From contig CAJWZC010000001.1 in assembly GCA_913049915.1 (NCBI GenBank), positions 1-64,000 of the forward strand: 64,000 nucleotides of DNA, in the 5' to 3' direction. Under the pieces are notes generated by a model. The model ran no database searches, was not told the DNA's origin, and was given only the letters and a program-made list of their open reading frames with translations. Shown in pieces: positions 43,185 to 52,548 of the stretch (its first letter is position 1; each line of letters starts with the position of its first letter). Source of the DNA: an uncultured Colwellia sp. (GTDB lineage Bacteria; Pseudomonadota; Gammaproteobacteria; Enterobacterales; Alteromonadaceae). Made by a program: the position numbers and the translations under genes.

Positions 43185-44057
43185 ATGAAAATGAGTAAAC
43201 AGCCCAAAAGTACTTCCACTCAACATGCTAACGCTACTACCACACCCGAAATGCGCGCATTTATTCATGAATCTGACTTACCTACAGCTGTGCTTGCACG
43301 GTTATTAAAAATTTCAGAATCTACCGTCCGTAAATGGCGTAAACGAGAATCCCTAAGCGATGCCTCGCACGTACCTAAACAGCTAAATACCACCTTAAGT
43401 GAAGCACAAGAATATGTTGTGGTTGAGCTTCGAACACGTTTACTGCTTTCACTGGATGAATTACTTGCTGTATGTAAGCAATTTATTAATACCAATGTAT
43501 CTCGCGCAGGTTTACAGCGATGCCTGAAACGCCATGGTGTTTCTCGTTTAACTGACATGCGCAGCGATATTGAAGGTAGCGAGCAAAGTTCTGATGCCGA
43601 TGCATCACCAACAGTACGCGTAGTACTAGAAGATACCCAAGCTCATCAGCAACTCACTTCAGAACTTTCCCCCAAGGCAATGCGTGAAGTATTGAATCGC
43701 GCTAACAGCTTAAATCAAGATGAAGTGGTACAAGTAAAAGTAACCCAAATTCCAAATTTTTCAGAACATTCTAAAAGCAAGTCAAAAGAACAACAGCATA
43801 AATGCCGTTTATTAATTGCCAATGATCCAACGTCAGGTTGGGTCTATGTCGATATTTACGATGGCAATGAAAGTGAAGCCGCTAGCCGTTACATGAGCTA
43901 CGTACTCACCAAAGCTCCTTTTCATATCCGCCGAATATTAGCGGGTAATTACAATGAATTCTTAAGTCGTTTTCGTTTGTTAAATGAAAGTCCTGATGAG
44001 GCAAGTTCTACTTTCTCATCAAAAAACTTTCAAGAGACTGATACTTCAACAGAGTAG
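43185..44057 (+). CDS. pfaR: PUFA cluster regulator PfaR; transposase-derived domain architecture
   Basis: Position directly upstream of pfaA; HTH LARLLKISESTVRKWRKRESLSDASHVPKQLNTTLSEAQEYVVVELRTRLLLSLDELLAVCKQFINTNVSRAGLQRCLKRHGVSRL. Confidence 0.88.
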   Translation: MKMSKQPKSTSTQHANATTTPEMRAFIHESDLPTAVLARLLKISESTVRKWRKRESLSDASHVPKQLNTTLSEAQEYVVVELRTRLLLSLDELLAVCKQFINTNVSRAGLQRCLKRHGVSRLTDMRSDIEGSEQSSDADASPTVRVVLEDTQAHQQLTSELSPKAMREVLNRANSLNQDEVVQVKVTQIPNFSEHSKSKSKEQQHKCRLLIANDPTSGWVYVDIYDGNESEAASRYMSYVLTKAPFHIRRILAGNYNEFLSRFRLLNESPDEASSTFSSKNFQETDTSTE

Positions 44058-44145
44058 ATGCCTAAACGAATAGCGAAAATGCAACCAGCAATGCAACCGA
44101 ACAATACAAGCAGTGCAACCAAACAATAACGGTAGAGTAACCACA

Positions 44146-47100
44146 ATGACTAAAAAGCAACAACCCATAGCTAATAACCCAGTATTGAGTGAAGCAGACG
44201 AAAAAACATTTAATTCACGTCTTCAAGAATGTCCAATCGCGATTGTGGGCATGGCTTCTATTTTTGCTGATGCAAAAAACTTAGAAGATTACTGGGATAA
44301 CATTTTTGAGTCAGTTAATGGCATTAAAGATGTGCCTAAAAGTCAGTGGGATATTGATGCATATTACGATAGCGACCCGACAGTAAAAGATAAAACCTAT
44401 TGTAAACGTGGTGGCTTTTTACCTGAAATTGATTTTGACCCAATGGAATTTGGTTTACCGCCAAACATTTTAGAGTTAACTGACATTTCACAGTTGTTGT
44501 CTTTAGTGGTTGCCCGTGAAGTACTTAACGATGCCGGTATTGGTGACGGCTCTGGTTATGACCGTGACAAAGTAGGTATTACCTTAGGTGTTGGTGGCGG
44601 ACAAAAGCAAATTGCGCCATTAACGTCTCGTTTGCAAGGACCAGTACTTGAAAAAGTATTAAAAGCCTCAGGCGTTGATGCTGAAGATCGAGCGATGATC
44701 ATTGAAAAGTTTAAAAAAGCTTACATCGGCTGGGAAGAGAACTCTTTCCCTGGCATGTTAGGTAACGTTATTGCTGGTCGTATTGCGAACCGTTTTGATT
44801 TTGGTGGCACTAACTGTGTAGTTGATGCTGCCTGTGCCAGTTCATTATCAGCCATCAAACTAGCCGTTTCAGATTTATTAGAATACCGTTCAGAGGTGAT
44901 GATTTCTGGTGGTGTTTGTTGTGATAACTCACCGTTTATGTACATGTCATTTGCGAAAACGCCAGCATTTACTACTAACGATGATATCCGTCCGTTTGAT
45001 GTTGATTCAAAGGGTATGATGATTGGTGAAGGCATCGGTATGATGGCCTTTAAACGTTTGGAAGATGCTGAGCGTGATGGCGATAAAATTTATGCAGTGC
45101 TTAAAGGTATTGGTACGTCAAGCGATGGTCGTTTTAAATCTATTTACGCACCAAGACCTGACGGGCAAGCAAAAGCGTTAAAACGCGCTTATGATGATGC
45201 CGGTTTCGAACCAAAAAGTTGTGGTTTAATTGAAGCACACGGTACAGGTACTAAGGCAGGTGATGCGGCGGAATTTAGTGGTTTATTGAAACACTTTTCG
45301 CATAACAACGATGCTACTCAACATATCGCCTTGGGCTCAGTTAAGTCTCAAATTGGTCATACAAAAGCTGCCGCTGGCGCTGCAGGTATGATTAAAGCGG
45401 TACTTGCTTTACATCATAAAGTATTACCAGCAACCATTAATATTGATACGCCAAACCCGGCGCTTGATATTGAAAATAGCCCATTGTATTTAAATAATGA
45501 AACTCGTCCATGGATGCCAAGAGAAGATGGTTTACCACGTCGTGCAGGTATCAGTTCGTTTGGTTTTGGTGGTACAAATTTTCATATGGTATTAGAAGAA
45601 TACCAAGCCAAAGCTGCAGGTAAGTACCGATTAAACGCGGTACCACAAACATTATTATTTAATGCCAAAGACGAATCGACATTAATTATCTTATTAAATA
45701 ATTGGCAAAGTAAATTGAGCGTCGGCTTAGAGGAACAAGTTTTCGTTTTCAATGCTTTAGTCACTGAAAATCAGTTAAAAACCCCAGCAGCGAATGAAGC
45801 ACGTTGTGGTTTTGTTGCTAAAAATGCACTTGAAGCATTAGACATGATTAAAATGGCATTAAAGCAATTTTCTGCAAATGCGAGCAGTGACGCTTGGTCT
45901 ATCCCTACGGGACTTTATTATCGAAAATCTGCCTTAGCGACGGCCGGAAAAGTGGTTGCTCTGTTCTCAGGTCAAGGCTCTCAATATGTGAATATGGGCC
46001 GTGAATTAGCCTGTAATTTCCCAACAGTTATGCAAGCTGCTAGTGATATGGATAGTCAGTTTTCTGATGCCGGTTTACCACAGCTTTCCTCGACTAGTTA
46101 TCCAATTCCTGTTTTTAATGTCGATGCGAGAAAAGTGCAAGATGAAGCTTTACGCTTAACACAGCATGCGCAACCTGCTATTGGTAGCTTCAGTGTTGGT
46201 TTGTATAAAACCTTTACTCAAGCAGGCTTTAAAGCAGATTTCACTGCAGGTCATAGTTTTGGTGAATTAACGGCATTATGGGCAGCAGGGGTATTGTCTG
46301 AACAAGATTATATGATGCTAGCACGAAGCCGGGGTCAAGCCATGGCTAAGCCAAGCGCTGATGATAACGGAAATGATAATACTGACTTTGATGCAGGCAC
46401 CATGGTTGCCGTTGTCGGTGAGCCGACAAAAATTACTGCTGTTATTAAAGACATTAACGATATATCTATTGCTAACTATAACTCGAACAACCAAGTGGTT
46501 GTTGCCGGTGTTACCAGTCAAATTGCTATTGCTACTGAAACCTTAAAAGCACAAGGTTATAAAGTTGTACCTTTACCAGTTTCAGCTGCATTTCATACGC
46601 CATTAGTTGCTCATGCTCAGAAGCCTTTTGCTCAAGCAATTGACCGCGCCAAGTTTACTGCACCATCAATTCCTGTATTTGCCAATGGCACAGGTAAAGC
46701 GCATTCAAATAAAGCGGCTGATATTAAAAATGCGCTTAAAAAGCACATTTTAGAATCGGTTCACTTTAATAAAGAAATTGAGAATATCTACGCTGACGGT
46801 GGTCGCGTATTTGTCGAGTTTGGTCCTAAAAATGTATTAACTAAATTGGTTGATAACATTTTAGAAGACAAAAACGATGTAGTGACCATTGCTGTAAATG
46901 CTAACGCTAAAAAATCATCAGACAAACAATTGAGACAAGCGGCGGTACAACTTGCTGTATTAGGTGTTAGCTTAGATGATATTGATCCACATAATGCGGT
47001 AAAACGTCCATTAGCTGCTGTTAAAATGTCGCCATTAGCGATGAAGTTAACTGGTAAGTCTTATGTTAGTGCTAAAACTGAAAAAGCATTTGCCGATGCG

Positions 47101-50100
47101 TTAGCTGATGGCCGAGTAGTAAAACAAGCAAAAGCTACATTACCTACAGTAAACTCACCTGAACGTATTGTCGAAGTTGAAAAAATTGTAGAGAAAATTG
47201 TTGAAGTTGAAAAAATTGTATACCTGAACGCTGATGGTACTGTCTCAGATAGAATGCCTGTTAACGCACAAACGACACACGCTTTACCTGTTATTCAGCA
47301 AACTTCAAATCAGCCAAGTACGTTAGCAGCAGATATCGAACGTAGTGTTAGCCAATTTGTTGAGCATCAACAACAAGTGCTCAATGTACATGAACAGTAC
47401 ATGCAAGGGCCAAAAGCGTATGCTAAAACAGTTGATACTGTACTAATCGCAGTTTCTGAGAAGCAAGTAGATGGTGAAGTACCTGAAAGTGTTGAGCGTA
47501 CGTTGAATATGTATCACGATTTTCAATCTCAAACGTTGCGTGTTCACGAGCAATACCTAAATAATCAAAGCGATAACATGACGACTATGCTATCGGAAAA
47601 TGCGTTACCGGGACATGTGCCATCGGCTATTGTTACACCAACGGTTATTGCACAGCCTTTTATTAACCAAGCTGTACCGGTAGCTAAACCTGTAGCAGTA
47701 CCAGTAGCTAAAGCTGTATCTAAGGCTTCGGCAGTTGAGACAGTGGCAATTGTTACAGCACCTACGACACCAGTATTAGATTTAGCACGTATTCAAACCG
47801 TGATGATGGAAGTGGTCGCTGACAAAACTGGTTACCCAACTGAAATGTTAGAACTTGGCATGGATATGGAGGCTGATCTTGGTATTGACTCTATCAAACG
47901 TGTTGAAATATTAGGTTCAGTGCAAGAAATCATTAACGACTTACCTGAGCTTAACCCTGAAGATTTAGCTGAGCTACGCACTTTAGGTGAAATTGTTACT
48001 TATATGCAAAGTAAAGTCAAAGCCTTACCTACAACACAAGTAGTAACAAGTGTCGCAACACCAGTACCAACAAAATCAGCGACTGCAGCCGCAGTTATTG
48101 ACCTTGAACATATCCAAACGGTAATGATGGAAGTGGTTGCCGATAAAACAGGTTACCCAACTGAAATGCTAGAGCTTGGCATGGATATGGAAGCTGACCT
48201 TGGTATTGATTCTATCAAACGTGTTGAAATATTAGGTTCAGTGCAAGAAATCATTCAGGACTTACCAGAATTGAATCCAGAAGATTTAGCCGAGCTTCGC
48301 ACCTTAGGTGAAATAGTTACTTATATGCAGAGCAAAGTAGCTGCCTTTCCTGTAACACAAGCAGTAACACAAGTAGCAACTACAGCTGAAGTGTTAGTAG
48401 CACCTGTTGCTATTGATCTTGACCATATTCAAAATGTAATGATGGAAGTGGTTGCTGATAAAACAGGTTACCCAACTGAAATGTTAGAGCTTGGCATGGA
48501 TATGGAAGCTGACCTTGGTATTGATTCTATCAAACGTGTTGAAATCTTAGGTGCAGTGCAAGAAATAATTGAAGACTTACCTGAGCTAAACCCTGAAGAT
48601 TTAGCTGAGTTACGCACTTTAGGTGAAATAGTCAGCTACATGCAAAGCAAAGTAGACGTCGTTCCTTCAACACAAGTAGAAACTACAGCTGAAGTCTTAG
48701 TAGCGACAGTTGCTATCGATTTAGACCATATCCAAAACGTGATGATGGAAGTAGTCGCGGATAAAACTGGTTACCCTACTGAAATGCTAGAGCTTGGCAT
48801 GGATATGGAAGCTGACTTAGGTATAGATTCTATCAAACGTGTTGAAATCTTAGGTGCAGTGCAAGAAATTATTGAAGACTTACCTGAGCTTAACCCTGAA
48901 GATTTAGCTGAGTTACGTACCTTAGGTGAAATAGTTAACTACATGCAAAGCAAAGTCGAAGCCTTACCGGTAACATCAGTAGCGGCGGAAGTTACTACAC
49001 AATTACAAACAACATCAGCTCCAGTTGCCATTGACCTTGATCACATCCAAAACGTGATGATGGAAGTGGTTGCTGACAAAACAGGTTATCCACCTGAAAT
49101 GTTAGAGCTTGCTATGGATATGGAAGCTGATCTTGGTATTGATTCTATCAAACGTGTTGAAATCTTAGGTGCAGTGCAAGAAATCATTGAAGACCTACCT
49201 GAGCTTAACCCTGAAGATTTAGCTGAGTTACGTACCTTAGGTGAAATCGTTAGGTATATGCAGGGGAAAGTGCAAAGTAAAGTAGTTGCATTACCTACGG
49301 CAGAATTAGCACAGACGACAACGTCTGTAGCGGTAACTAAAACGCCAGTACCTATCGATTTAGACCATATCCAAAATGTGATGATGGAAGTGGTTGCCGA
49401 TAAAACAGGTTACCCACCAGAAATGTTAGAGCTTGCTATGGATATGGAAGCTGATTTAGGTATCGATTCTATCAAACGTGTTGAAATTTTAGGTGCGGTG
49501 CAAGAAATCATTGAAGACTTACCTGAGCTTAATCCTGAAGATTTAGCTGAGTTACGTACCTTAGGTGAAATCGTCAGGCATATGCAGGAGAAAGTGCAGA
49601 GTAAAGCTCCGCCTTTACCGCCAACTAAACCTACAACACCACCGACATCTCCATCGTCGTCAAAAACTACAGTAACAGAGAAGTCACTAACATCAACTAG
49701 CACAGCTATCGCAGACCCGGCACCGAGTGCAACTGTTGCCTTACAGGCATTGTCGTCAGTAACTAAAATAGTGCAAGACTTCAACATTAATGGTCATGCA
49801 GAGCAACCCAATGCACTTGTCGTTGATGATGGCAGTGGCGCAGCAGTAGCGGTAAGTTCAAAGTTAGTTAAAGAAGGTTGGCAAGTTACGGTATTAAAAC
49901 CTAACTGGCTTGTTGAAAGTTCGAAAAAGACTTTTAACAAAGCGGTTAAGTTAGTTGAAATAGGCAGTAACGACAAAACGGTAGATGAAGAGCAAGTAAA
50001 ACGATTACTTGAACAGCACGCACAACTTGATGCGGTTATTTACTTGCAAGCACAGAACACCACTACCAATATTGATAATATTGGTAGTATAGAATTTCCA

Positions 50101-52548
50101 GAAGCGGCGAAACAAGGTTTAATGTTAGCGTTTGTTTTAGCTAAATTATGTCAGGTTAAATCGGCTAAAGTTGCTCGCGCTTCTTTTGTTGTAGTTACCA
50201 GACAAGGTGGAACACTCGGCTTTACGAACACTGGTAGTACCGGCGAACAAAACGTTAAAGCAGACTTACACGCAGATTTAGTGCAAGGCGGTTTAGCTGG
50301 CTTAGTGAAAACCCTTTCCCATGAGTGGCGAGCACAGGTAGATACTGACCTTGGCGTATTTTGTCGTGTTATTGATTTATCAGAAAAATTAGCGGCTGAT
50401 AAAGCGGCAACAATTATCTGTGATGAATTACTTGATGTGAACACCTCACTTATTGAAGTGGCACATGATACCGATAACCTAAGTAATGATTTGGGTAAAC
50501 GTTTAACACTCGTTGGTGTAAAAACTGACAGTTATACGTTAGAGCAAAAAGTTACGTTAGATAGCGATAAGATTGACAGCAACTCTATCTTTTTAGTGAG
50601 TGGTGGTGCTAAAGGCGTTACCGCACATTGTGTTATTGAAATAGCTAAGCAACATCAAGCAAAATTCATTTTACTTGGTCGTTCACCGCTTCTCGAAAGT
50701 GAAGCTGAAAATGAAGAAGACAGAGGTACTGAGCCAAGTTGGGCCAATGGTCATCACGATGAAGTAGCGCTGAAAAAAGCTGCTATGCAGGTATTAATTG
50801 CCTCAGGTGAAAAACCAACGCCTGTTAAGGTAACGCAATTTGTTCGTCCAATTTTAGCCAATCGTGAAATTGTTCAAACGCTAACTGCTATTAAAGCGGC
50901 TGGTGGACATGCACAATACGTTGCGGCAGATGTTACTGATAGTCAAAGTGTTAGTGATGCTGTTGCTCCTGCGTTGGCTGCTCTCGCTGGCATGTCAGCA
51001 GAATCGCCATTAACCATCACGGGTATTATTCATGGTGCCGGCGTACTTGCTGATAAATTTATCGAGCAAAAAACATTAGCTGAATTTGATGCGGTTTACC
51101 GTACTAAAATTGATGGTTTATTGTCATTGTTATCGGTATGTCAGCCAGAAAATATTAAACATTTGGTCTTGTTTTCATCAGCTGCAGGTTTCTACGGCAA
51201 CCCAGGTCAGTCTGATTATTCAATCGCCAACGATATATTAAATAAAACCGCATACCGTTTTAAGGCGCAACACCCTAACGCTCAAGTATTGAGTTTCAAC
51301 TGGGGACCTTGGGATGGCGGTATGGTTACTCCTGCACTAAAACGTATGTTCAATGCGCGTGGTGTTTATATTATTCCACTTGATGCCGGCGCTAAATTAT
51401 TAGTGAGTGAGTTAAGTGCTAACACTAACCGTTGTGCGCAAATTCTTGTCGGTAATGATTTATCTAGTCCATCATCTCCAACGGCAGCAGACAACGGCCA
51501 AGAAAAGCCAGTAGAGGAGTCTTCACTAAAAAAGTCACAAGTTAGTCGCTTACTCACCATAAACAAAGCGGCGCGTGTTATTAAAACACTGCAAGCGACT
51601 AACAATACTTTTTTAGCAGACCACGTTATCGGTAAAGAACAGGTATTCCCAACAGTTTGTGCCATCACTTGGATGAGTGATGCAGCGCAAAGTGTTTATC
51701 CTGAATATGTTTATCAAGGTATAAATGATTACAAGCTATTCAAAGGAGTAACCTTTGATCAAGCAACGTTAGCTAAGAAAAAGAGCAAAGACTTTTTTAT
51801 TGATATGAAAGTTGATATAAAGATCCAAGAAGATGGTAGCAATACCTTATTGATTGATAGCCAAATATCATCAGTCAATGACGCCGGTAAAACTGTCTTT
51901 CATTACAGCGGTCAAGTTGTCTTAGTTGCGCAAGCGAGTCAGCCTATTGAGGTGATTTCAGTAATAACGAGTGAATTAGCAGATAAGTTAACGACTACAA
52001 CCGCTAGCGAAGCTAAAGCGTTATACCAAAACGGCACCTTATTTCATGGTGAAAGTTTACAAGGTATTACCCACGTTATCGAGTGTGATGAAAAGGGCTT
52101 ATTGCTAGCTTGTAAAGTACCCGAAGTAGCCCAGCAGAAGCAGGGTGATTTCCCTATTTCGACAAGTAATAACTCAGCAAGTAATATTTTCGCCAACGAT
52201 CTCGCTTATCAAGCCATGTTAGTTTGGGCAAAAAGAGAATTGGGTCTAGGTAGCTTACCGTCAAGTACGCAAGCATGGCATGTTTATGCTCAAGTTGAGC
52301 TAGGTCAACGCTTTTACTTACAGTTAACTGTTGTGCAAAGCAATGGCAAAGGTGGTAAACGTGGCAAGTTAGTCGCAGATGTCAACTTTATTAGCGAAGA
52401 TGGTTTGTTACTCGCTGAAATGAAGTCAGCAAAAGTCACCGCTAGCGTGAGTTTAAATGACCTATTTTTATCTGCAGGCTCTGTCAATAATACAGCAGCC
52501 AGTGATGTAAAAGCTGTTGAAGCGAAAACAGCAGGAATAGCTAATTAG
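44146..52548 (+). CDS. pfaA: PUFA synthase subunit PfaA (KS-AT-6xACP-KR-DH-like)
   Basis: KS DAACASSLSAIKLAV; AT FTAGHSFGELTALWAAG; six LGIDSIKRVEILG ACP motifs; KR LVSGGAKGVTAHCVIEIAKQ. ORF extends upstream to 44113 (GTG); ATG 44146 preferred. Confidence 0.97.
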   Translation: MTKKQQPIANNPVLSEADEKTFNSRLQECPIAIVGMASIFADAKNLEDYWDNIFESVNGIKDVPKSQWDIDAYYDSDPTVKDKTYCKRGGFLPEIDFDPMEFGLPPNILELTDISQLLSLVVAREVLNDAGIGDGSGYDRDKVGITLGVGGGQKQIAPLTSRLQGPVLEKVLKASGVDAEDRAMIIEKFKKAYIGWEENSFPGMLGNVIAGRIANRFDFGGTNCVVDAACASSLSAIKLAVSDLLEYRSEVMISGGVCCDNSPFMYMSFAKTPAFTTNDDIRPFDVDSKGMMIGEGIGMMAFKRLEDAERDGDKIYAVLKGIGTSSDGRFKSIYAPRPDGQAKALKRAYDDAGFEPKSCGLIEAHGTGTKAGDAAEFSGLLKHFSHNNDATQHIALGSVKSQIGHTKAAAGAAGMIKAVLALHHKVLPATINIDTPNPALDIENSPLYLNNETRPWMPREDGLPRRAGISSFGFGGTNFHMVLEEYQAKAAGKYRLNAVPQTLLFNAKDESTLIILLNNWQSKLSVGLEEQVFVFNALVTENQLKTPAANEARCGFVAKNALEALDMIKMALKQFSANASSDAWSIPTGLYYRKSALATAGKVVALFSGQGSQYVNMGRELACNFPTVMQAASDMDSQFSDAGLPQLSSTSYPIPVFNVDARKVQDEALRLTQHAQPAIGSFSVGLYKTFTQAGFKADFTAGHSFGELTALWAAGVLSEQDYMMLARSRGQAMAKPSADDNGNDNTDFDAGTMVAVVGEPTKITAVIKDINDISIANYNSNNQVVVAGVTSQIAIATETLKAQGYKVVPLPVSAAFHTPLVAHAQKPFAQAIDRAKFTAPSIPVFANGTGKAHSNKAADIKNALKKHILESVHFNKEIENIYADGGRVFVEFGPKNVLTKLVDNILEDKNDVVTIAVNANAKKSSDKQLRQAAVQLAVLGVSLDDIDPHNAVKRPLAAVKMSPLAMKLTGKSYVSAKTEKAFADALADGRVVKQAKATLPTVNSPERIVEVEKIVEKIVEVEKIVYLNADGTVSDRMPVNAQTTHALPVIQQTSNQPSTLAADIERSVSQFVEHQQQVLNVHEQYMQGPKAYAKTVDTVLIAVSEKQVDGEVPESVERTLNMYHDFQSQTLRVHEQYLNNQSDNMTTMLSENALPGHVPSAIVTPTVIAQPFINQAVPVAKPVAVPVAKAVSKASAVETVAIVTAPTTPVLDLARIQTVMMEVVADKTGYPTEMLELGMDMEADLGIDSIKRVEILGSVQEIINDLPELNPEDLAELRTLGEIVTYMQSKVKALPTTQVVTSVATPVPTKSATAAAVIDLEHIQTVMMEVVADKTGYPTEMLELGMDMEADLGIDSIKRVEILGSVQEIIQDLPELNPEDLAELRTLGEIVTYMQSKVAAFPVTQAVTQVATTAEVLVAPVAIDLDHIQNVMMEVVADKTGYPTEMLELGMDMEADLGIDSIKRVEILGAVQEIIEDLPELNPEDLAELRTLGEIVSYMQSKVDVVPSTQVETTAEVLVATVAIDLDHIQNVMMEVVADKTGYPTEMLELGMDMEADLGIDSIKRVEILGAVQEIIEDLPELNPEDLAELRTLGEIVNYMQSKVEALPVTSVAAEVTTQLQTTSAPVAIDLDHIQNVMMEVVADKTGYPPEMLELAMDMEADLGIDSIKRVEILGAVQEIIEDLPELNPEDLAELRTLGEIVRYMQGKVQSKVVALPTAELAQTTTSVAVTKTPVPIDLDHIQNVMMEVVADKTGYPPEMLELAMDMEADLGIDSIKRVEILGAVQEIIEDLPELNPEDLAELRTLGEIVRHMQEKVQSKAPPLPPTKPTTPPTSPSSSKTTVTEKSLTSTSTAIADPAPSATVALQALSSVTKIVQDFNINGHAEQPNALVVDDGSGAAVAVSSKLVKEGWQVTVLKPNWLVESSKKTFNKAVKLVEIGSNDKTVDEEQVKRLLEQHAQLDAVIYLQAQNTTTNIDNIGSIEFPEAAKQGLMLAFVLAKLCQVKSAKVARASFVVVTRQGGTLGFTNTGSTGEQNVKADLHADLVQGGLAGLVKTLSHEWRAQVDTDLGVFCRVIDLSEKLAADKAATIICDELLDVNTSLIEVAHDTDNLSNDLGKRLTLVGVKTDSYTLEQKVTLDSDKIDSNSIFLVSGGAKGVTAHCVIEIAKQHQAKFILLGRSPLLESEAENEEDRGTEPSWANGHHDEVALKKAAMQVLIASGEKPTPVKVTQFVRPILANREIVQTLTAIKAAGGHAQYVAADVTDSQSVSDAVAPALAALAGMSAESPLTITGIIHGAGVLADKFIEQKTLAEFDAVYRTKIDGLLSLLSVCQPENIKHLVLFSSAAGFYGNPGQSDYSIANDILNKTAYRFKAQHPNAQVLSFNWGPWDGGMVTPALKRMFNARGVYIIPLDAGAKLLVSELSANTNRCAQILVGNDLSSPSSPTAADNGQEKPVEESSLKKSQVSRLLTINKAARVIKTLQATNNTFLADHVIGKEQVFPTVCAITWMSDAAQSVYPEYVYQGINDYKLFKGVTFDQATLAKKKSKDFFIDMKVDIKIQEDGSNTLLIDSQISSVNDAGKTVFHYSGQVVLVAQASQPIEVISVITSELADKLTTTTASEAKALYQNGTLFHGESLQGITHVIECDEKGLLLACKVPEVAQQKQGDFPISTSNNSASNIFANDLAYQAMLVWAKRELGLGSLPSSTQAWHVYAQVELGQRFYLQLTVVQSNGKGGKRGKLVADVNFISEDGLLLAEMKSAKVTASVSLNDLFLSAGSVNNTAASDVKAVEAKTAGIAN
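47782..49620 (+). repeat. six tandem ~300-324 bp ACP-coding repeats in pfaA
   Basis: Units begin near 47782, 48103, 48418, 48721, 49036, 49360, each encoding IQxVMMEVVADKTGYPxEMLELxMDMEADLGIDSIKRVEILGxVQEII. Confidence 0.95.

Noticed and set aside
47782-49620. Regularly spaced repeats considered as CRISPR-like array
   Set aside because: Units are ~300 bp, in frame and encode ACP domains; no short repeat/spacer structure.
49410-49787. Antisense ORF of 125 aa inside pfaA (and many similar minus-strand ORFs across pfaA-pfaC)
   Set aside because: Mirror of highly repetitive ACP/linker coding sequence; low-complexity composition and no recognisable domain.
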